Shown: positions 28,805 to 38,658 of the stretch, in pieces | How the letters are laid out: the number at the start of each line of letters is the position of its first letter | Position numbering within the stretch: the stretch's first letter is position 1 | Source of the DNA: Vulcaniibacterium thermophilum | GTDB lineage: Bacteria; Pseudomonadota; Gammaproteobacteria; Xanthomonadales; Xanthomonadaceae | Assembly (NCBI RefSeq): GCF_007923255.1 | Contig: NZ_VOHJ01000006.1 | Location: 1 to 64,000, forward strand | Length of the DNA stretch: 64,000 nt | Reading direction: 5' to 3' | Program-made: the position numbers and the translations under genes | The notes under the pieces: generated by a model | What the model was told of the DNA's origin: nothing | What the model saw: only the letters and a program-made list of their open reading frames with translations | Databases searched by the model: none

Positions 28805-30292
28805 TCATTCGAACCAGTGCCGGCGGGCCTCCATGATCAGGGCGGCGGCGTTCTCCTCGTCGAGCCCCTCGATGTCGGCGATCTCGTCGGTCGCCATCTC
28901 GGCCAGCTCGTCGCGGGTGCGGATGCCGCGCTCGGCGAGCGCGTAGGCCACCGCCTCGGTCATGCCCGGCAGTTCCAGCAGATCCTCGGCCGGCTGGTTC
29001 TCCTCGAGCTTCTCCTCGGCCGCGAGCGCCTCGTTCAGCAGCGCGTCGCGGGCTCGGGCGCGCAGTTCCTCGACGATGTCCTCGTCGAAGCCCTCCACCG
29101 CCAGCAGCTCGCCGACCGGCACGTAGGCGATCTCCTCGACGGTCGAGAACCCTTCCGACACCAGGATGCCGGCGATCTCCTCGTCGACCTCCAGCTTGTC
29201 CATGAAGAGCTGGCGCGCGGCCGCCTGCTCGGCCTCGCTCTTGGCCTGCACCTGGTCGGCGGTCATCACGTTGAGCTGCCAGCCGGTCAGGCGGCTGGCC
29301 AGACGCACGTTCTGGCCGCCCTTGCCGATCGCCTGCGCGAGGCGGTCCTCGGCCACGGCCAGGTCCATCGAGTGCTTCTCCTCGTCGACGATGATCGACT
29401 GCACCTCGGCCGGCGCCATCGCGTTGATCACGAACTGCGCCGGGTTGTCCGACCACAGCACGATGTCCACGCGCTCGCCGTTGAGCTCGTTGCTCACCGC
29501 CTGCACGCGCGAGCCGCGCATGCCGATGCAGGCGCCGATCGGATCGGTGCGGTTGTCGTGCGCGATCACCGCGATCTTGGCGCGGTCGCCCGGATCTCGC
29601 GCGCAGGCTTTGATCGACACCAGGCCCTGGCCGACTTCCGGCACCTCGAGCTTGAACAGCTCCATCATGAACTCGGGCGCGGCGCGGCTGATGAACAGCT
29701 GCGGGCCGCGCGGTTCGCTGCGCACGTCGTACAGATAGCCGCGCACGCGGTCGCCGGTGCGCAGGATGTCGCGCGGAATGCCCTTGTCCTTCGGGATGAT
29801 CGCCTCGGCATTGCCGCCGAGGTCGACGTAGACGTTGCCGCGCTCCACGCGCTTGACCACGCCGGTCACCAGTTCGCCGACGCGATCCTTCCACGCGTCG
29901 ACCACCTGCTGGCGCTCGGCCTCGCGCACGCGCTGCACGATCACCTGCTTGGCGGCCTGCGCGGCGATGCGGCCGAACTCGGGGTTCTCGATCTGCTCCT
30001 CGATGAAGTCGCCGACCTCGACGCCGTCGGCCTCGTCGAGCGCATCCATCAGCCGGATCTGGCGGTCCGGCGACTCCATCACCGCATCGTCGGGCACCAC
30101 CTCCCAGCGGCGGAAGGTCTGGTAGCTGCCGTCCTTGCGATCGATCTGCACGCGCACGGCGACGTCCTGATCCGGATAGCGCTTCTTCGCGGCGGACGCG
30201 AGCGCGGCCTCGATCGCCTCGAAGATCACCTCGCGCGGCACGCCCTTCTCGTTGGCGACGGCGTCGACGACCAGCAACAGTTCCTTGCTCAT
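28805..30292 (-). CDS. nusA: Transcription termination/antitermination factor NusA
   Basis: 495 residues. The N-terminal RNA-polymerase-binding domain ([21 protein letters not shown]) is followed by an S1 domain ([22 protein letters not shown], about 135-200), two KH domains ([39 protein letters not shown]) and two acidic C-terminal helix-hairpin repeats ([33 protein letters not shown]), the proteobacterial form with regulatory C-terminal repeats. Start MSKELL at 30292 is the family start. The 270 bases between it and rimP contain two palindromic repeat units. Confidence 0.97.
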   Translation of the reverse strand: MSKELLLVVDAVANEKGVPREVIFEAIEAALASAAKKRYPDQDVAVRVQIDRKDGSYQTFRRWEVVPDDAVMESPDRQIRLMDALDEADGVEVGDFIEEQIENPEFGRIAAQAAKQVIVQRVREAERQQVVDAWKDRVGELVTGVVKRVERGNVYVDLGGNAEAIIPKDKGIPRDILRTGDRVRGYLYDVRSEPRGPQLFISRAAPEFMMELFKLEVPEVGQGLVSIKACARDPGDRAKIAVIAHDNRTDPIGACIGMRGSRVQAVSNELNGERVDIVLWSDNPAQFVINAMAPAEVQSIIVDEEKHSMDLAVAEDRLAQAIGKGGQNVRLASRLTGWQLNVMTADQVQAKSEAEQAAARQLFMDKLEVDEEIAGILVSEGFSTVEEIAYVPVGELLAVEGFDEDIVEELRARARDALLNEALAAEEKLEENQPAEDLLELPGMTEAVAYALAERGIRTRDELAEMATDEIADIEGLDEENAAALIMEARRHWFE

Positions 30293-30329
30293 TCTGGATG
30301 CACCTTTGGCAAACCGGAAAACTTCACTT

Positions 30330-30489
30330 CGGATGCGGAAGCGATTGCTCCACATCCCCCGCCGGTCCTTTCGGACCGGCCGCCCCCTTGACTCGAGGCG
30401 GCTGAAAAAACCTCTGCAACTCGGCGGATGCGGAAACTATCCCTCCACATCCCCGCCGGCCCTTCGACCGGCCGCCCCGCGACTCGAGG
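30330..30489. repeat. Two direct repeats with internal palindromes between rimP and nusA
   Basis: Units at 30330-30398 and 30425-30489 share cggatgcggaa, then tccacatccc, a GCCGG-loop-CCGGC palindrome (GCCGGTCC-tttc-GGACCGGC in the first, 30361-30380) and gactcgagg at the end. They lie inside the operon, so both would be transcribed as hairpins in the nusA leader. A remnant of a third unit may follow at about 30531. Confidence 0.75.
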
Positions 30490-30562
30490 AGCCCACAAAC
30501 AGTCGCTTGCGAGCCGCCGTCGTTCCCGCGAATGCGGAGACCCGACATCTTCGGCTGCGACC

Positions 30563-31129
30563 TCAGCGCGCCTGCTCGCCCTCGCCCGTCTGCCGCCGGC
30601 CCGGCTTGCGGCCGCCGGCGTTCTTCGCCTGCCTGCCTGCGCCGTATCCGAGGGCATCCCAGTCCGGCACCAGGCGCGCCTTGTCGATATTGTCCGCGGC
30701 GACCGCGAATTCACGGCCATCCAGTTCGAACACCACTGTCCCGCCTTCCACCCGCAGGATGCGCCCCTGCAGCCGGCGGCGACCCTCCTGCGGCAGCTTG
30801 AGGTTCACCTTCGCCGATTCGCCGACGAAGCGCGCGAAATGCGCGGGCGTGAACAGCGGCCGGTCGATGCCCGGCGAGGACACCTCCAGCGTGTAGTTGC
30901 CGCTGATCGGGTCGGCGACGTCGAGCTGCGCCGACACCTCGCGGCTCACACGCTCGCAGTCGTCGATCGTGACCTGCGCGTCCTCGCCCGCCTCCGCCGG
31001 CACGTCGATGTACAGACGCAGCACGCCGCCGCCGGGGGCGGTCAGGTACTCCACGCCCAGCAGCTCCAGTCCCATCGACGCCACGGTCGGCGCGAGCAGG
31101 TCGGCGATTTCGCTGGCTTTGTCGACCAC
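30563..31129 (-). CDS. rimP: Ribosome maturation factor RimP
   Basis: 188-residue 30S maturation factor. [19 protein letters not shown] and the [23 protein letters not shown] block are diagnostic; the C-terminal SH3-like domain ends in a basic Arg/Lys-rich tail of about 25 residues that is longer than in E. coli. Start is a GTG (31129) after a GGAGAGGCA ribosome-binding stretch; the open frame upstream crosses a terminator and the tRNA-fMet gene and cannot be coding. Confidence 0.93.
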   Translation of the reverse strand: MVDKASEIADLLAPTVASMGLELLGVEYLTAPGGGVLRLYIDVPAEAGEDAQVTIDDCERVSREVSAQLDVADPISGNYTLEVSSPGIDRPLFTPAHFARFVGESAKVNLKLPQEGRRRLQGRILRVEGGTVVFELDGREFAVAADNIDKARLVPDWDALGYGAGRQAKNAGGRKPGRRQTGEGEQAR

Positions 31130-31163
31130 TGCCTCTCCACGGATCGAAACGCGGATCCGCACG

Positions 31164-31197
31164 CGAGAAAAGACAAGGGGCCCGGCGGGCCCCTTGT
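31164..31197 (-). terminator. Terminator or processing hairpin after tRNA-fMet
   Basis: On the minus strand ACAAGGGGCCCG-CCGGGCCCCTTGT forms a 12-base-pair stem with CTTTTCTC after it. It separates tRNA-fMet from rimP by a partial terminator, which would let the tRNA be made in excess over the operon mRNA. Confidence 0.75.
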
Positions 31198-31306
31198 CCG
31201 ATACCACTGGATTTCGGTGCGGTGCACGCCGATGGCGTGTCCGCAAAGCCCGAGCCTGGCCGAGAACGGAAAGCCACGGCGACGCCGGAACCTTCCTGAC
31301 CGAAGC

Positions 31307-31383
31307 TGGTAGCGGGGGCAGGATTTGAACCTGCGACCTTCGGGTTATGAGCCCGACGAGCTGCCAGACTGCTCCACCCCGCA
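31307..31383 (-). tRNA. Initiator tRNA-fMet (CAU)
   Basis: 77 bases with encoded CCA. The cloverleaf is complete: anticodon arm CGGGCTCATAACCCG with anticodon CAT, three G-C pairs stacked below the loop, and an unpaired first position of the acceptor stem (U1 opposite U72), both initiator hallmarks. T-loop GGTTCAAATCC. As in E. coli (metY), it is the first gene of the rimP-nusA-infB operon. A good sigma-70 promoter precedes it. Confidence 0.95.
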
Positions 31384-31394
31384 GCAGGAGCGGA

Positions 31395-31423
31395 ATTATG
31401 ACAATGTGCGCGGGGCAATGCAA
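31395..31423 (-). promoter_or_regulatory. Sigma-70 promoter of the tRNA-fMet/rimP-nusA operon
   Basis: On the minus strand TTGCAT (31423-31418) and CATAAT (31400-31395) are separated by exactly 17 bases. The -10 box ends 11 bases before the mature tRNA 5' end, so the leader would be a few bases. It lies in one of the few AT-rich patches of the window. Confidence 0.75.
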
Positions 31424-31463
31424 GCCTGCGATGCGGAAGTCGCGTGCATTCCGCGCTCCGCCT

Positions 31464-31500
31464 TCCGAAAACGGAAAGCCCGGCCGCACGGCCGGGCTTT
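31464..31500 (-). terminator. Rho-independent terminator of the nuo operon
   Basis: On the minus strand AAAGCCCGGCCG-TG-CGGCCGGGCTTT is a long perfect stem followed by CCGTTTTCGG. It lies about 60 bases after the nuoN stop and before the tRNA-fMet promoter, so it insulates the two operons. Confidence 0.85.
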
Positions 31501-31518
31501 CGTCTTGCGACTGGCGAC

Positions 31519-31541
31519 TGCGGGAGCGGCCCCAGCCGCGA
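31519..31541 (+). repeat. Single copy of the 23-base repeat seen near truB
   Basis: tgcgggagcggccccagcc then gcga, differing in a few central bases from the copies at 24582-24652. It lies between the nuoN stop and the operon terminator. Confidence 0.6.
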
Positions 31542-31557
31542 CCCGCGTCCGCGGCGA

Positions 31558-32997
31558 TCAGCCGAACGCGCGCACGCACCAGGCCCAGATCGGGTTCCAC
31601 GCCAGGCCCAGACCCAGCAGCGCCAGCGCGTTGATGCCGAACACCACCCGCAGCGGCCGATGGCTGCTGGCCGGCTGGGCCTGCCCTTCCGGCTCGTCGA
31701 AGTACATCGCCTTGACGATGCGCAGGTAGTAGTACGCGCCCACCACCGCGAACACGACGCCGACCAGCGCCAGCCACAGCATGCCGCCTTCGAGCGCGGC
31801 GCGGATCACCGCCAGCTTGGCCCAGAAGCCGAGGAACGGCGGCAGGCCGGCGAGCGAGGCCATCACGCACAGCACCATCGCCGCCATCCACGGATTGCGC
31901 GCGTTGAGACCCTTGTAGTCGGCGATCTCGTCGGCCTCAAAGCCGCGGTTGGCCAACACCACGATCACGCCGAACGCCGCCACCGACATCAGCGCGTAGC
32001 TCACCGCGTAGAACAGCGCCGCCGCGAAGCCCTGCGCGCCGCCGCCGGCGAAGCCGAGGAACAGGAAGCCGACGTGCGACACCGTCGAGTACGCCAGCAG
32101 GCGCTTGAAGTTGCCCTGCACCAGCGCGCCGAGATTGCCGATCGCCAGCGACGCGACCGCCAGCCACGCCAGCAGCATGCGCCAGTCGTCGTCGAGCGGG
32201 CCCGCCGCCACTTCCAGCACGCGGTACGCCATCGCGAACGTCGCCAGCTTCGGTGCCGAGCCGATGAACAGCGTCACCGGCGTGGGCGCGCCGTGATACA
32301 CGTCCGGCAGCCACATGTGGAACGGCGCGGCGCCGAACTTGAACGCGATGCCGGCCACCGCGAACACCACACCGGTCACCAGCATCGCGCTCGGCTGCGC
32401 GGCTGCGGCGTTGGCGACCGTCGCCAGATCCAGCGAGCCGGTCGCGCCGTAGATCAGCGACAGGCCGTACAGCAGCAGGCCGGATGCCAGCGAGCCGAGC
32501 ACGAAGTACTTGATCGCCGCTTCCGAGGCCAGCGGACTGTCGCGGTCGATCGCCACCAGCGCGTACGAGCACAGCGCCAGCATTTCCAGACCCAGGTACA
32601 CCATCACCAGGCTGTTGGCCGACGCCAGCAGGAACATGCCGGCCACCGCGAACAGCACCAGCACCGCGATCTCGCCCTTGTACAGGCCCCGCTCGCGCAG
32701 GAACGGCCACAGGTAGACCATCGACAGCGCCGCGGTCGCGCCCACCGCGACCTTCACCACGTCGGCCGCGGTATCGCGCACGAACATGCCCGCCAGCACC
32801 ACGCCGTCGCCGCCGACGCCGAACGCCGTCATCAGCGTCGCCGCCACCAGTACGGCGATCGCGAGCACGTGGGTCACCGCACGCTGACGCTCGTTGAGGA
32901 ACAGATCGAGCATCAGCAGCGCGAACGCGCCGCCCACGAGCGTGAGCTCGGGCAGCAACGGCAGCAGCTCGGCGGCGGAGCGGGAGGTCGGGATCAT
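31558..32997 (-). CDS. nuoN: NADH-quinone oxidoreductase subunit N
   Basis: 479-residue antiporter-like membrane subunit of complex I with about 14 transmembrane helices, one of three proton-pumping modules. The Lys/Glu residues of the pump lie in the [23 protein letters not shown] loop and the [16 protein letters not shown] helix. I start it at ATG 32997, which has AAGGGTTG at the right distance; a TTG two codons upstream is possible. It is the last gene of nuoA-N, 25 bases after nuoM, and is followed by a strong terminator. Confidence 0.96.
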   Translation of the reverse strand: MIPTSRSAAELLPLLPELTLVGGAFALLMLDLFLNERQRAVTHVLAIAVLVAATLMTAFGVGGDGVVLAGMFVRDTAADVVKVAVGATAALSMVYLWPFLRERGLYKGEIAVLVLFAVAGMFLLASANSLVMVYLGLEMLALCSYALVAIDRDSPLASEAAIKYFVLGSLASGLLLYGLSLIYGATGSLDLATVANAAAAQPSAMLVTGVVFAVAGIAFKFGAAPFHMWLPDVYHGAPTPVTLFIGSAPKLATFAMAYRVLEVAAGPLDDDWRMLLAWLAVASLAIGNLGALVQGNFKRLLAYSTVSHVGFLFLGFAGGGAQGFAAALFYAVSYALMSVAAFGVIVVLANRGFEADEIADYKGLNARNPWMAAMVLCVMASLAGLPPFLGFWAKLAVIRAALEGGMLWLALVGVVFAVVGAYYYLRIVKAMYFDEPEGQAQPASSHRPLRVVFGINALALLGLGLAWNPIWAWCVRAFG

Positions 32998-33022
32998 GGT
33001 CAACCCTTGATTCGGTAGTCGC

Positions 33023-34531
33023 TCAGAGCTTGGAGGCGGCGATCTGCATCGCGAGGTTCGCGATCGACGGCTCCATCAGGTCGGTCAGCGGCTTCGGCCA
33101 CACGCCGAGGATCAGCACGCCGGCGGCGAACGCGGCCAGCACGAACGCCTCGCGCGCATTGACGTCCTGCAACTCGGCCACGTGCGCGTTGCCGACATCG
33201 CCCCAGATCACGCGCCTGACCAGCCACAGCGTGTACGCCGCGCCGACGATCAGCGTGATCGCCGCGGCGACCGCGATCAGCGGGTGATGCTGGAAACTCG
33301 ACAGGATCACCATGAACTCGCCGACGAAGCCGGAGGTGCCGGGCAAGCCGGAGTTCGCCATCGCGAACAGCACCATGAACGCGGCGAACCACGGCATCAC
33401 GTTGGCGACGCCGCCGTAGTCCTTGATCATGCGGCTGTGCATGCGGTCGTAGAGCACGCCGACGCAGGAGAACATCGCGCCCGACACGAAGCCGTGGCTG
33501 ATCATCTGCACCATTGCGCCCTGCAGGCCGAGCCGGGCGGCGTCGGTGTTGCCGTAGTCGCGCACCAGCGCGAAGGCGATGAAGGTGCCGAGCGTGACGA
33601 AGCCCATGTGCGACACCGACGAGTACGCGATGAGCTTCTTCATGTCGTCCTGCACCAGCGCGACCAGGCCGACGTAGACCACCGCGATCAGGCTGAGCGC
33701 GATCACCAGCCACGCCCAGTCGGCGCTGGCGTCGGGCACGATCGGCAGGTTGAAGCGCAGGAAGCCGTAGCCGCCGATCTTCAGCATGATCGCGGCCAGC
33801 ACCACCGAGCCGGCGGTCGGCGCCTCGACGTGCGCGTCCGGCAACCAGGTGTGCACCGGGAACATCGGCACCTTGACCGCGAAGGCGACCAGGAACGCGA
33901 AGAAGATCCACATCTGCTCGGTCGCGTTCAGCGGCAGCGCGTACAGGTCGGCGAGCTGCCAGCTACCCCCCTTCAGGTAGAGGTAGATCAGCGCCACCAG
34001 CATGAACAGCGAGCCGAGGAACGTGTACAGGAAGAACTTCACCGACGCGTACACCCGGCGCGGGCCGCCCCACACGCCGATGATGATGAACATCGGGATC
34101 AGCATGCCCTCGAAGAACACGTAGAACAGCACCGCGTCGAGCGCGGCGAACACGCCGACCATCAGGCCTTCGAGGATCAGGAACGCGGCGTAGTACTGGC
34201 TGACGCGCTTGTCCACCGAGCCCCAGGCGCCGATCAGCACCAGCACCGAGGTGAACGTCGTCAGGCCGATCAGCGCCGCGGCGATGCCGTCGATGCCGAG
34301 GTGGTAGCGGATGTCGTAGGCCGCGATCCACGCGCGGTCCTCGACGAACTGCATGCCGGCATCGGCCAGGTCGAAGCCGGTGAACAGCGGCACGCTCAGC
34401 AGCAGGGTGGCGACCGCCACCAGAGTGGCGAACCAGCGTGCGGCGTTGGCGCGCGCGCCGAACGCGAGGGTGGCGAAACCGCCGAGGATCGGCAGCCAGA
34501 TCAGCAGGCTCAGCAAGGGCCAGGTGGTCAC
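33023..34531 (-). CDS. nuoM: NADH-quinone oxidoreductase subunit M
   Basis: 502-residue antiporter-like proton-pumping subunit of complex I. FPVHTWLPDAHVEAPTAGSVVLA and DDMKKLIAYSSVSHMGFVTLG contain the conserved channel residues; SKFFLYTFLGSLFMLVALIYLY-like segments and 14 helices fit the family. Starts on GTG 34531, 16 bases after the nuoL stop. Length is normal. Confidence 0.97.
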   Translation of the reverse strand: MTTWPLLSLLIWLPILGGFATLAFGARANAARWFATLVAVATLLLSVPLFTGFDLADAGMQFVEDRAWIAAYDIRYHLGIDGIAAALIGLTTFTSVLVLIGAWGSVDKRVSQYYAAFLILEGLMVGVFAALDAVLFYVFFEGMLIPMFIIIGVWGGPRRVYASVKFFLYTFLGSLFMLVALIYLYLKGGSWQLADLYALPLNATEQMWIFFAFLVAFAVKVPMFPVHTWLPDAHVEAPTAGSVVLAAIMLKIGGYGFLRFNLPIVPDASADWAWLVIALSLIAVVYVGLVALVQDDMKKLIAYSSVSHMGFVTLGTFIAFALVRDYGNTDAARLGLQGAMVQMISHGFVSGAMFSCVGVLYDRMHSRMIKDYGGVANVMPWFAAFMVLFAMANSGLPGTSGFVGEFMVILSSFQHHPLIAVAAAITLIVGAAYTLWLVRRVIWGDVGNAHVAELQDVNAREAFVLAAFAAGVLILGVWPKPLTDLMEPSIANLAMQIAASKL

Positions 34532-34547
34532 GTCGCGGTCCTTGTCG

Positions 34548-36680
34548 TCAGGTCAGCGAGCGGATGAGCACGGCCAGCAGCACGATCAGGCCGAGGATCA
34601 TCGCGAACGCGTAGTGGTAGAGGTAGCCGGATTGCACGCGGCGCGCGAGCCGCGCGGTCAGTTCGACCACGCGCGCGCTCCCGTTGACGAACACGCCGTC
34701 GATCACCGCGCTGTCGAACACGCGCGAGAGCTTGCCGAGCACGACGCCACCGCCGGCGAAGCCGTTGATCCACAGGTGGTCGAAGCCGTACTTCGCCTCA
34801 AGGATGCGGATCGGCGTGGCGAACAGGCGGCGCGCCCTGGCCGGCAGCTCGGGCTTCCACAGGTACATCACGGTCGCCAGCAGGAAGCCGCCGAACGCCA
34901 TCGCGAAGGTCGGGGTCACGAAACCGTGCAGCGCGAACGCGAACGGCCCCTTGCCGTTCCAGACCTCGTTCGCGATCGCGACCAGCGGATCGCGCGCGGC
35001 GGCGACGTCGATCGCGCCGAGGAAGAACGGAAGCTGCTGCAACTTGCCGGTCCAGTCGGTGCCGAACAGCATGGGCCCAGCGGTGAACATGCCGACGAAG
35101 ATCGACGGAATCGCCAGCAGGATCAGCGGGATCGTCACCACCTTGGGCGATTCGTGCGGCTCGACCGGGCCGTGGTGACCGTGGTCGTCGTGCGCATGCG
35201 CGCCGTGACCGTGCTCGTCGGCGGCGTGCTGCAGATGCGCGTGCGACTCGTGCGCCTGCGCGCCGTGCGCGTCATGACCGTGCGCGTGCGGCTCGCGGAA
35301 CCGCTCGGGCCCGTGGAAGGTCAGGTACAGCAGGCGGAAGCTGTAGAACGCGGTGACGAACGCGCCCAGCAGCACCGCCCAGTAGGCGTAATCGGCCACC
35401 CAACCGGTGCCGTGCTGCGAGGCGTGATGCGCCGCCTCGATGATCGCGTCCTTCGAATAGAAGCCGGAGAACAGCGGCGTGCCCACCAGCGCCAGCGTGC
35501 CGATCAGACTCGTCCAGTAGGTGACCGGCATGTGCTTGCGCAGGCCGCCCATCTTGCGCATGTCCTGCTCGTGGTGCATGCCGATGATCACGCTGCCGGC
35601 GGCCAGGAACAGCAGCGCCTTGAAGAAGGCATGCGTCATCAGGTGGTACACCGCCGCCGAATACGCGGACACGCCGAGCGCCACCGTCATGTAGCCGAGC
35701 TGCGACAGCGTCGAGTACGCCACCACGCGCTTGATGTCGTTCTGCACGATGCCGATCAGGCCGGTGAAGAACGCGGTGGTGGCGCCGACGAAGAGCACCA
35801 GCTCGAGCGCGGTCGGGCTCTGCTCGAACAGCGGCGACATGCGCGCGACCATGAAGATGCCGGCGGTCACCATCGTCGCCGCGTGGATCAGCGCGGAGAT
35901 CGGCGTCGGGCCTTCCATCGAGTCGGGCAGCCAGACGTGCAGCGGCACCTGCGCCGACTTGCCCATCGCGCCGATGAACAGGCAGATGCAGACGAACGTG
36001 ATCGCGGGCCACTCGACGCCGGTCCACACCGGAAGCGTGCGGCCGGTGATCTCGCCGACGTTGGCGAACACCGTCGCGTAATCGAGCGAGCCGATCGCCC
36101 ACAGGATGCCGGCGATGCCGAGCAGGAAGCCGAAGTCGCCGACGCGGTTGACCAGGAACGCCTTGAGGTTCGCGAACACCGCGGTCGGCCGCTTGAACCA
36201 GAAGCCGATCAGCAGATACGACACCAGGCCGACCGCCTCCCAGCCGAAGAACAACTGCAGGAAGTTGTTGCTCATGACCAGCATGAGCATCGAGAAGGTG
36301 AACAGCGAGATGTAGCTGAAGAAGCGCTGGTAACCGGGGTCGTCGGCCATGTAGCCGATCGTGTAGACGTGCACCAGCAGCGAGACGAAGGTGACGACCA
36401 CCATCATCATCGCCGTCAACCTGTCGACCATGAAGCCGACGTGCGCCTGGAAGCCGCCCACTTCGAACCAGGTGTAGACGTTGGCGTTGAACGGCGCGGC
36501 CCCCTGCGCCACCAGTTGCCAGAGCACGTACATCGACAACGCGCAGCTCACTGCGACGCCGGCGATGGTTACCGTGTGCGCGCCGGCGCGGCCGATCCGG
36601 CGACCGAACAGCCCGGCGACGATCGCGCCGAACAGCGGCGCGAGCACGATCAGCAGCAGGTGGTTTTGGGAGATCGCCAT
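34548..36680 (-). CDS. nuoL: NADH-quinone oxidoreductase subunit L
   Basis: 710-residue proton-pumping subunit at the tip of the membrane arm, with about 16 helices and the long lateral helix at the C-terminus. QVPLHVWLPDSMEGPTPISALIHAATMV and NDIKRVVAYSTLSQLGYM hold the channel residues. Between helices, at about residues 463-511, there is an unusual His-rich insertion with roughly 16 histidines in 50 residues (EPHAHGHDAHGAQ, then HGHGAHAHDDHGHHG). The gene is separated from nuoK upstream by 519 bases of repeat sequence, unlike every other junction in the operon. Confidence 0.97.
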   Translation of the reverse strand: MAISQNHLLLIVLAPLFGAIVAGLFGRRIGRAGAHTVTIAGVAVSCALSMYVLWQLVAQGAAPFNANVYTWFEVGGFQAHVGFMVDRLTAMMMVVVTFVSLLVHVYTIGYMADDPGYQRFFSYISLFTFSMLMLVMSNNFLQLFFGWEAVGLVSYLLIGFWFKRPTAVFANLKAFLVNRVGDFGFLLGIAGILWAIGSLDYATVFANVGEITGRTLPVWTGVEWPAITFVCICLFIGAMGKSAQVPLHVWLPDSMEGPTPISALIHAATMVTAGIFMVARMSPLFEQSPTALELVLFVGATTAFFTGLIGIVQNDIKRVVAYSTLSQLGYMTVALGVSAYSAAVYHLMTHAFFKALLFLAAGSVIIGMHHEQDMRKMGGLRKHMPVTYWTSLIGTLALVGTPLFSGFYSKDAIIEAAHHASQHGTGWVADYAYWAVLLGAFVTAFYSFRLLYLTFHGPERFREPHAHGHDAHGAQAHESHAHLQHAADEHGHGAHAHDDHGHHGPVEPHESPKVVTIPLILLAIPSIFVGMFTAGPMLFGTDWTGKLQQLPFFLGAIDVAAARDPLVAIANEVWNGKGPFAFALHGFVTPTFAMAFGGFLLATVMYLWKPELPARARRLFATPIRILEAKYGFDHLWINGFAGGGVVLGKLSRVFDSAVIDGVFVNGSARVVELTARLARRVQSGYLYHYAFAMILGLIVLLAVLIRSLT

Positions 36681-36785
36681 GATTGCGGTGGTCTTCCTGG
36701 TTGGTGCGGTGCGGTTCGTGGCCGAGCCGCGGCCGGTGTTCTTATCGCCTGCAAGACCGCGCCTTTCAAAGGAGCTGCGGCCTCT

Positions 36786-37199
36786 GCTCCCTCCTCTGCG
36801 GATGCAGGGGAGGGTTGGGGTGGGGTCTCATCGTTCCGTGGCCGGATACCGCTGAACCCCCTCCCGGCCTCCCCTGCGAGCACGGGGAGGAGAAATCTCA
36901 CGAGCGTCCAGCCGCGACCGGGCCCGTTGCTCCCTCCCCTGCGGATGCAGGGGAGGTTTGGGTGGGGTCTCATGGTTCCGACGTGGCCGGATACCCCTGA
37001 TCCCCTCCCGACCTCCCCCTGCGAACAGGGGGAGGAGAAATCTCACGGGCGCCCAGCCGCGACCGGGCCCGTTGCTCCCTCCCCTGCGGATGCAGGGGAG
37101 GGCTGGGGTGGGGTCCTGCGGTTCCGACGTGGCCGGATACCCCTGACCCCCTCCCGACCTCCCCCTGCGAGCAGGGGGAGGAGGAAACCGCGCGGGCGC
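36786..37199. repeat. Three-unit tandem array of palindromic repeats between nuoK and nuoL
   Basis: Units start near 36786, 36929 and 37074 (periods 143 and 145 bases). Each carries two palindromes, CTCCCCTGCGGATGCAGGGGAG and CCTCCCCCTGCGA(A/G)CAGGGGGAGG, joined by ggtctcatggttccgacgtgg and separated from the next by agccgcgaccgggcccgttg. This is a BIME-like layout of paired REP elements. The region 36681-37199 has no gene; frames open through it are translations of the repeats. Confidence 0.9.
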
Positions 37200-37523
37200 T
37201 CACCCCTTCATCGTGTCGATCTCGGTGACGTTGATGGTCCGCCGGTTGCGGAACAGCGTCACCAGGATCGCCAGGCCGATCGCGGCTTCCGCCGCGGCGA
37301 CCGTGAGGATGAAGAACACGAAGATCTGTCCCGCCTCGTCGCCGAAGTGGCGCGAGAAGGCGACGAAGTTGATGTTGACGGCGAGCAGCATCAGCTCGAT
37401 CGCCATCAGCAGCACGATGATGTTCTTCCGGTTGAGGAAGATGCCCGCCACGCTGATGCAGAACAGCGCCGCGCCGAGCGCGAGGTAGTGGCCGAGCGCG
37501 AGTTCGGTTCCGAGCAGACTCAC
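37200..37523 (-). CDS. nuoK: NADH-quinone oxidoreductase subunit K
   Basis: 107-residue membrane subunit of complex I with three transmembrane helices. The membrane glutamates of the proton path lie in [21 protein letters not shown] and the third helix ([17 protein letters not shown]). GTG start 37523 overlaps the nuoJ stop. The repeat array begins right after its stop. Confidence 0.96.
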   Translation of the reverse strand: MSLLGTELALGHYLALGAALFCISVAGIFLNRKNIIVLLMAIELMLLAVNINFVAFSRHFGDEAGQIFVFFILTVAAAEAAIGLAILVTLFRNRRTINVTEIDTMKG

Positions 37524-38158
37524 GGCTTGATCTCCGTCTGGCCGGCCTCGATCGGCGCCGTGCGCGGCGTCGGCCTGACCGGGTCCATCTTGATCATGCG
37601 GATGCGATCCTCGGCGCGCACGCGCGCCTGCTCGCCGGGATCCTGGCGCTTGGCGCCCGGCCGGCGACGCAGCGTCAGCATCACCGCCGCGATCACCGCC
37701 ACGGTCAGGATGACCGCGGCCGTCTCGAACGGCAGCAGGAACTCGGTGAACAGCCGGCGCGCGATCCACTGCACGTTACTGCCTTCCGGCTCCGGACCGA
37801 ACGGCAGCGCGACCTGCGCCTTGATCCCGATCAGCGTCAGGATCTCCAGCAGCATCACCACCGCCACCAGCAACCCGAACGGCAGATAGCGCGCGAATCC
37901 GGCGCGGAGCGGCTCGACGTCGATGTCGAGCATCATCACCACGAACAGGAACAGCACCATCACCGCGCCCACGTAGACGAGGATCAGCGCGATGCCGAGG
38001 AACTCGGCACCGGCGATCAGCCAGGTGCACGCCACCGAGAAGAAGGTCAGCACCAGGCTGAGCACGGCATGCACCGGATTGCGCATGCTGATCACCGCGA
38101 TGCCGGAGGCGACGGCGATGGCGGCGAAGGCGTAGAAAGCGATCAGAGCCAGATCCAT
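37520..38158 (-). CDS. nuoJ: NADH-quinone oxidoreductase subunit J
   Basis: 212-residue membrane subunit with five helices; [21 protein letters not shown] and [24 protein letters not shown] (the pi-bulge helix involved in coupling) are diagnostic. The C-terminal 40 residues are a charged cytoplasmic tail. It overlaps nuoK by 4 bases and lies 7 bases after nuoI. Confidence 0.96.
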   Translation of the reverse strand: MDLALIAFYAFAAIAVASGIAVISMRNPVHAVLSLVLTFFSVACTWLIAGAEFLGIALILVYVGAVMVLFLFVVMMLDIDVEPLRAGFARYLPFGLLVAVVMLLEILTLIGIKAQVALPFGPEPEGSNVQWIARRLFTEFLLPFETAAVILTVAVIAAVMLTLRRRPGAKRQDPGEQARVRAEDRIRMIKMDPVRPTPRTAPIEAGQTEIKP

Positions 38159-38165
38159 GTCGGCC

Positions 38166-38654
38166 TCAACGGTATGGCGCGTCGGCGGCGCGGCGTGCGG
38201 CGATCTCGGCTTCCAGACGGTCGCCGATCGCCAGCAGTTGCGGCTTCTGCACCAGCGCCTGCTTGCGCAGGTCGAAGTGGTACTCGTGCACGTGCGTCTC
38301 GACGATGGAGTCCACCGGACAGGACTCCTCGCAGAAGCCGCAGAAGATGCACTTGAACAGGTCGATCTCGTACTTGGTCGTGCGGCGCGTACCGTCCTCG
38401 CGTTTCTCCGAGTCGATCGTGATGGCCAGCGCCGGGCACACCGCCTCGCACAGCTTGCAGGCGATGCAGCGCTCCTCCCCGTTCGGGTAGCGGCGCAGCG
38501 CATGCAGGCCGCGGAAGCGCGGCGACTGCGGCGTCTTCTCCATCGGGTACATGAGCGTGTACTTCGGACGGAACAGGTAGCGGAACGTCAGTCCCAGCCC
38601 CTTCATCATCTCGAGCAGCAGCAGGCTCTTGAAATAGGCGACGATGCGATTCAT
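38166..38654 (-). CDS. nuoI: NADH-quinone oxidoreductase subunit I
   Basis: 162-residue ferredoxin-like subunit linking the peripheral arm to the quinone site. Two 4Fe-4S motifs are complete: [12 protein letters not shown] and [12 protein letters not shown], clusters N6a and N6b. An N-terminal amphipathic helix anchors it at the membrane. Four bases separate it from nuoH. Confidence 0.97.
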   Translation of the reverse strand: MNRIVAYFKSLLLLEMMKGLGLTFRYLFRPKYTLMYPMEKTPQSPRFRGLHALRRYPNGEERCIACKLCEAVCPALAITIDSEKREDGTRRTTKYEIDLFKCIFCGFCEESCPVDSIVETHVHEYHFDLRKQALVQKPQLLAIGDRLEAEIAARRAADAPYR

Positions 38655-38658
38655 GTCG

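Noticed and set aside
26008-30391. Long plus-strand frames opposite infB and nusA
   Set aside because: Antisense shadows; no domain, no ribosome-binding site, and the minus strand genes are certain.
36786-37199. CRISPR array
   Set aside because: Units are ~144 bases, only three, with palindromes in each unit and no unique spacers; no cas genes nearby. It is a REP-type array.
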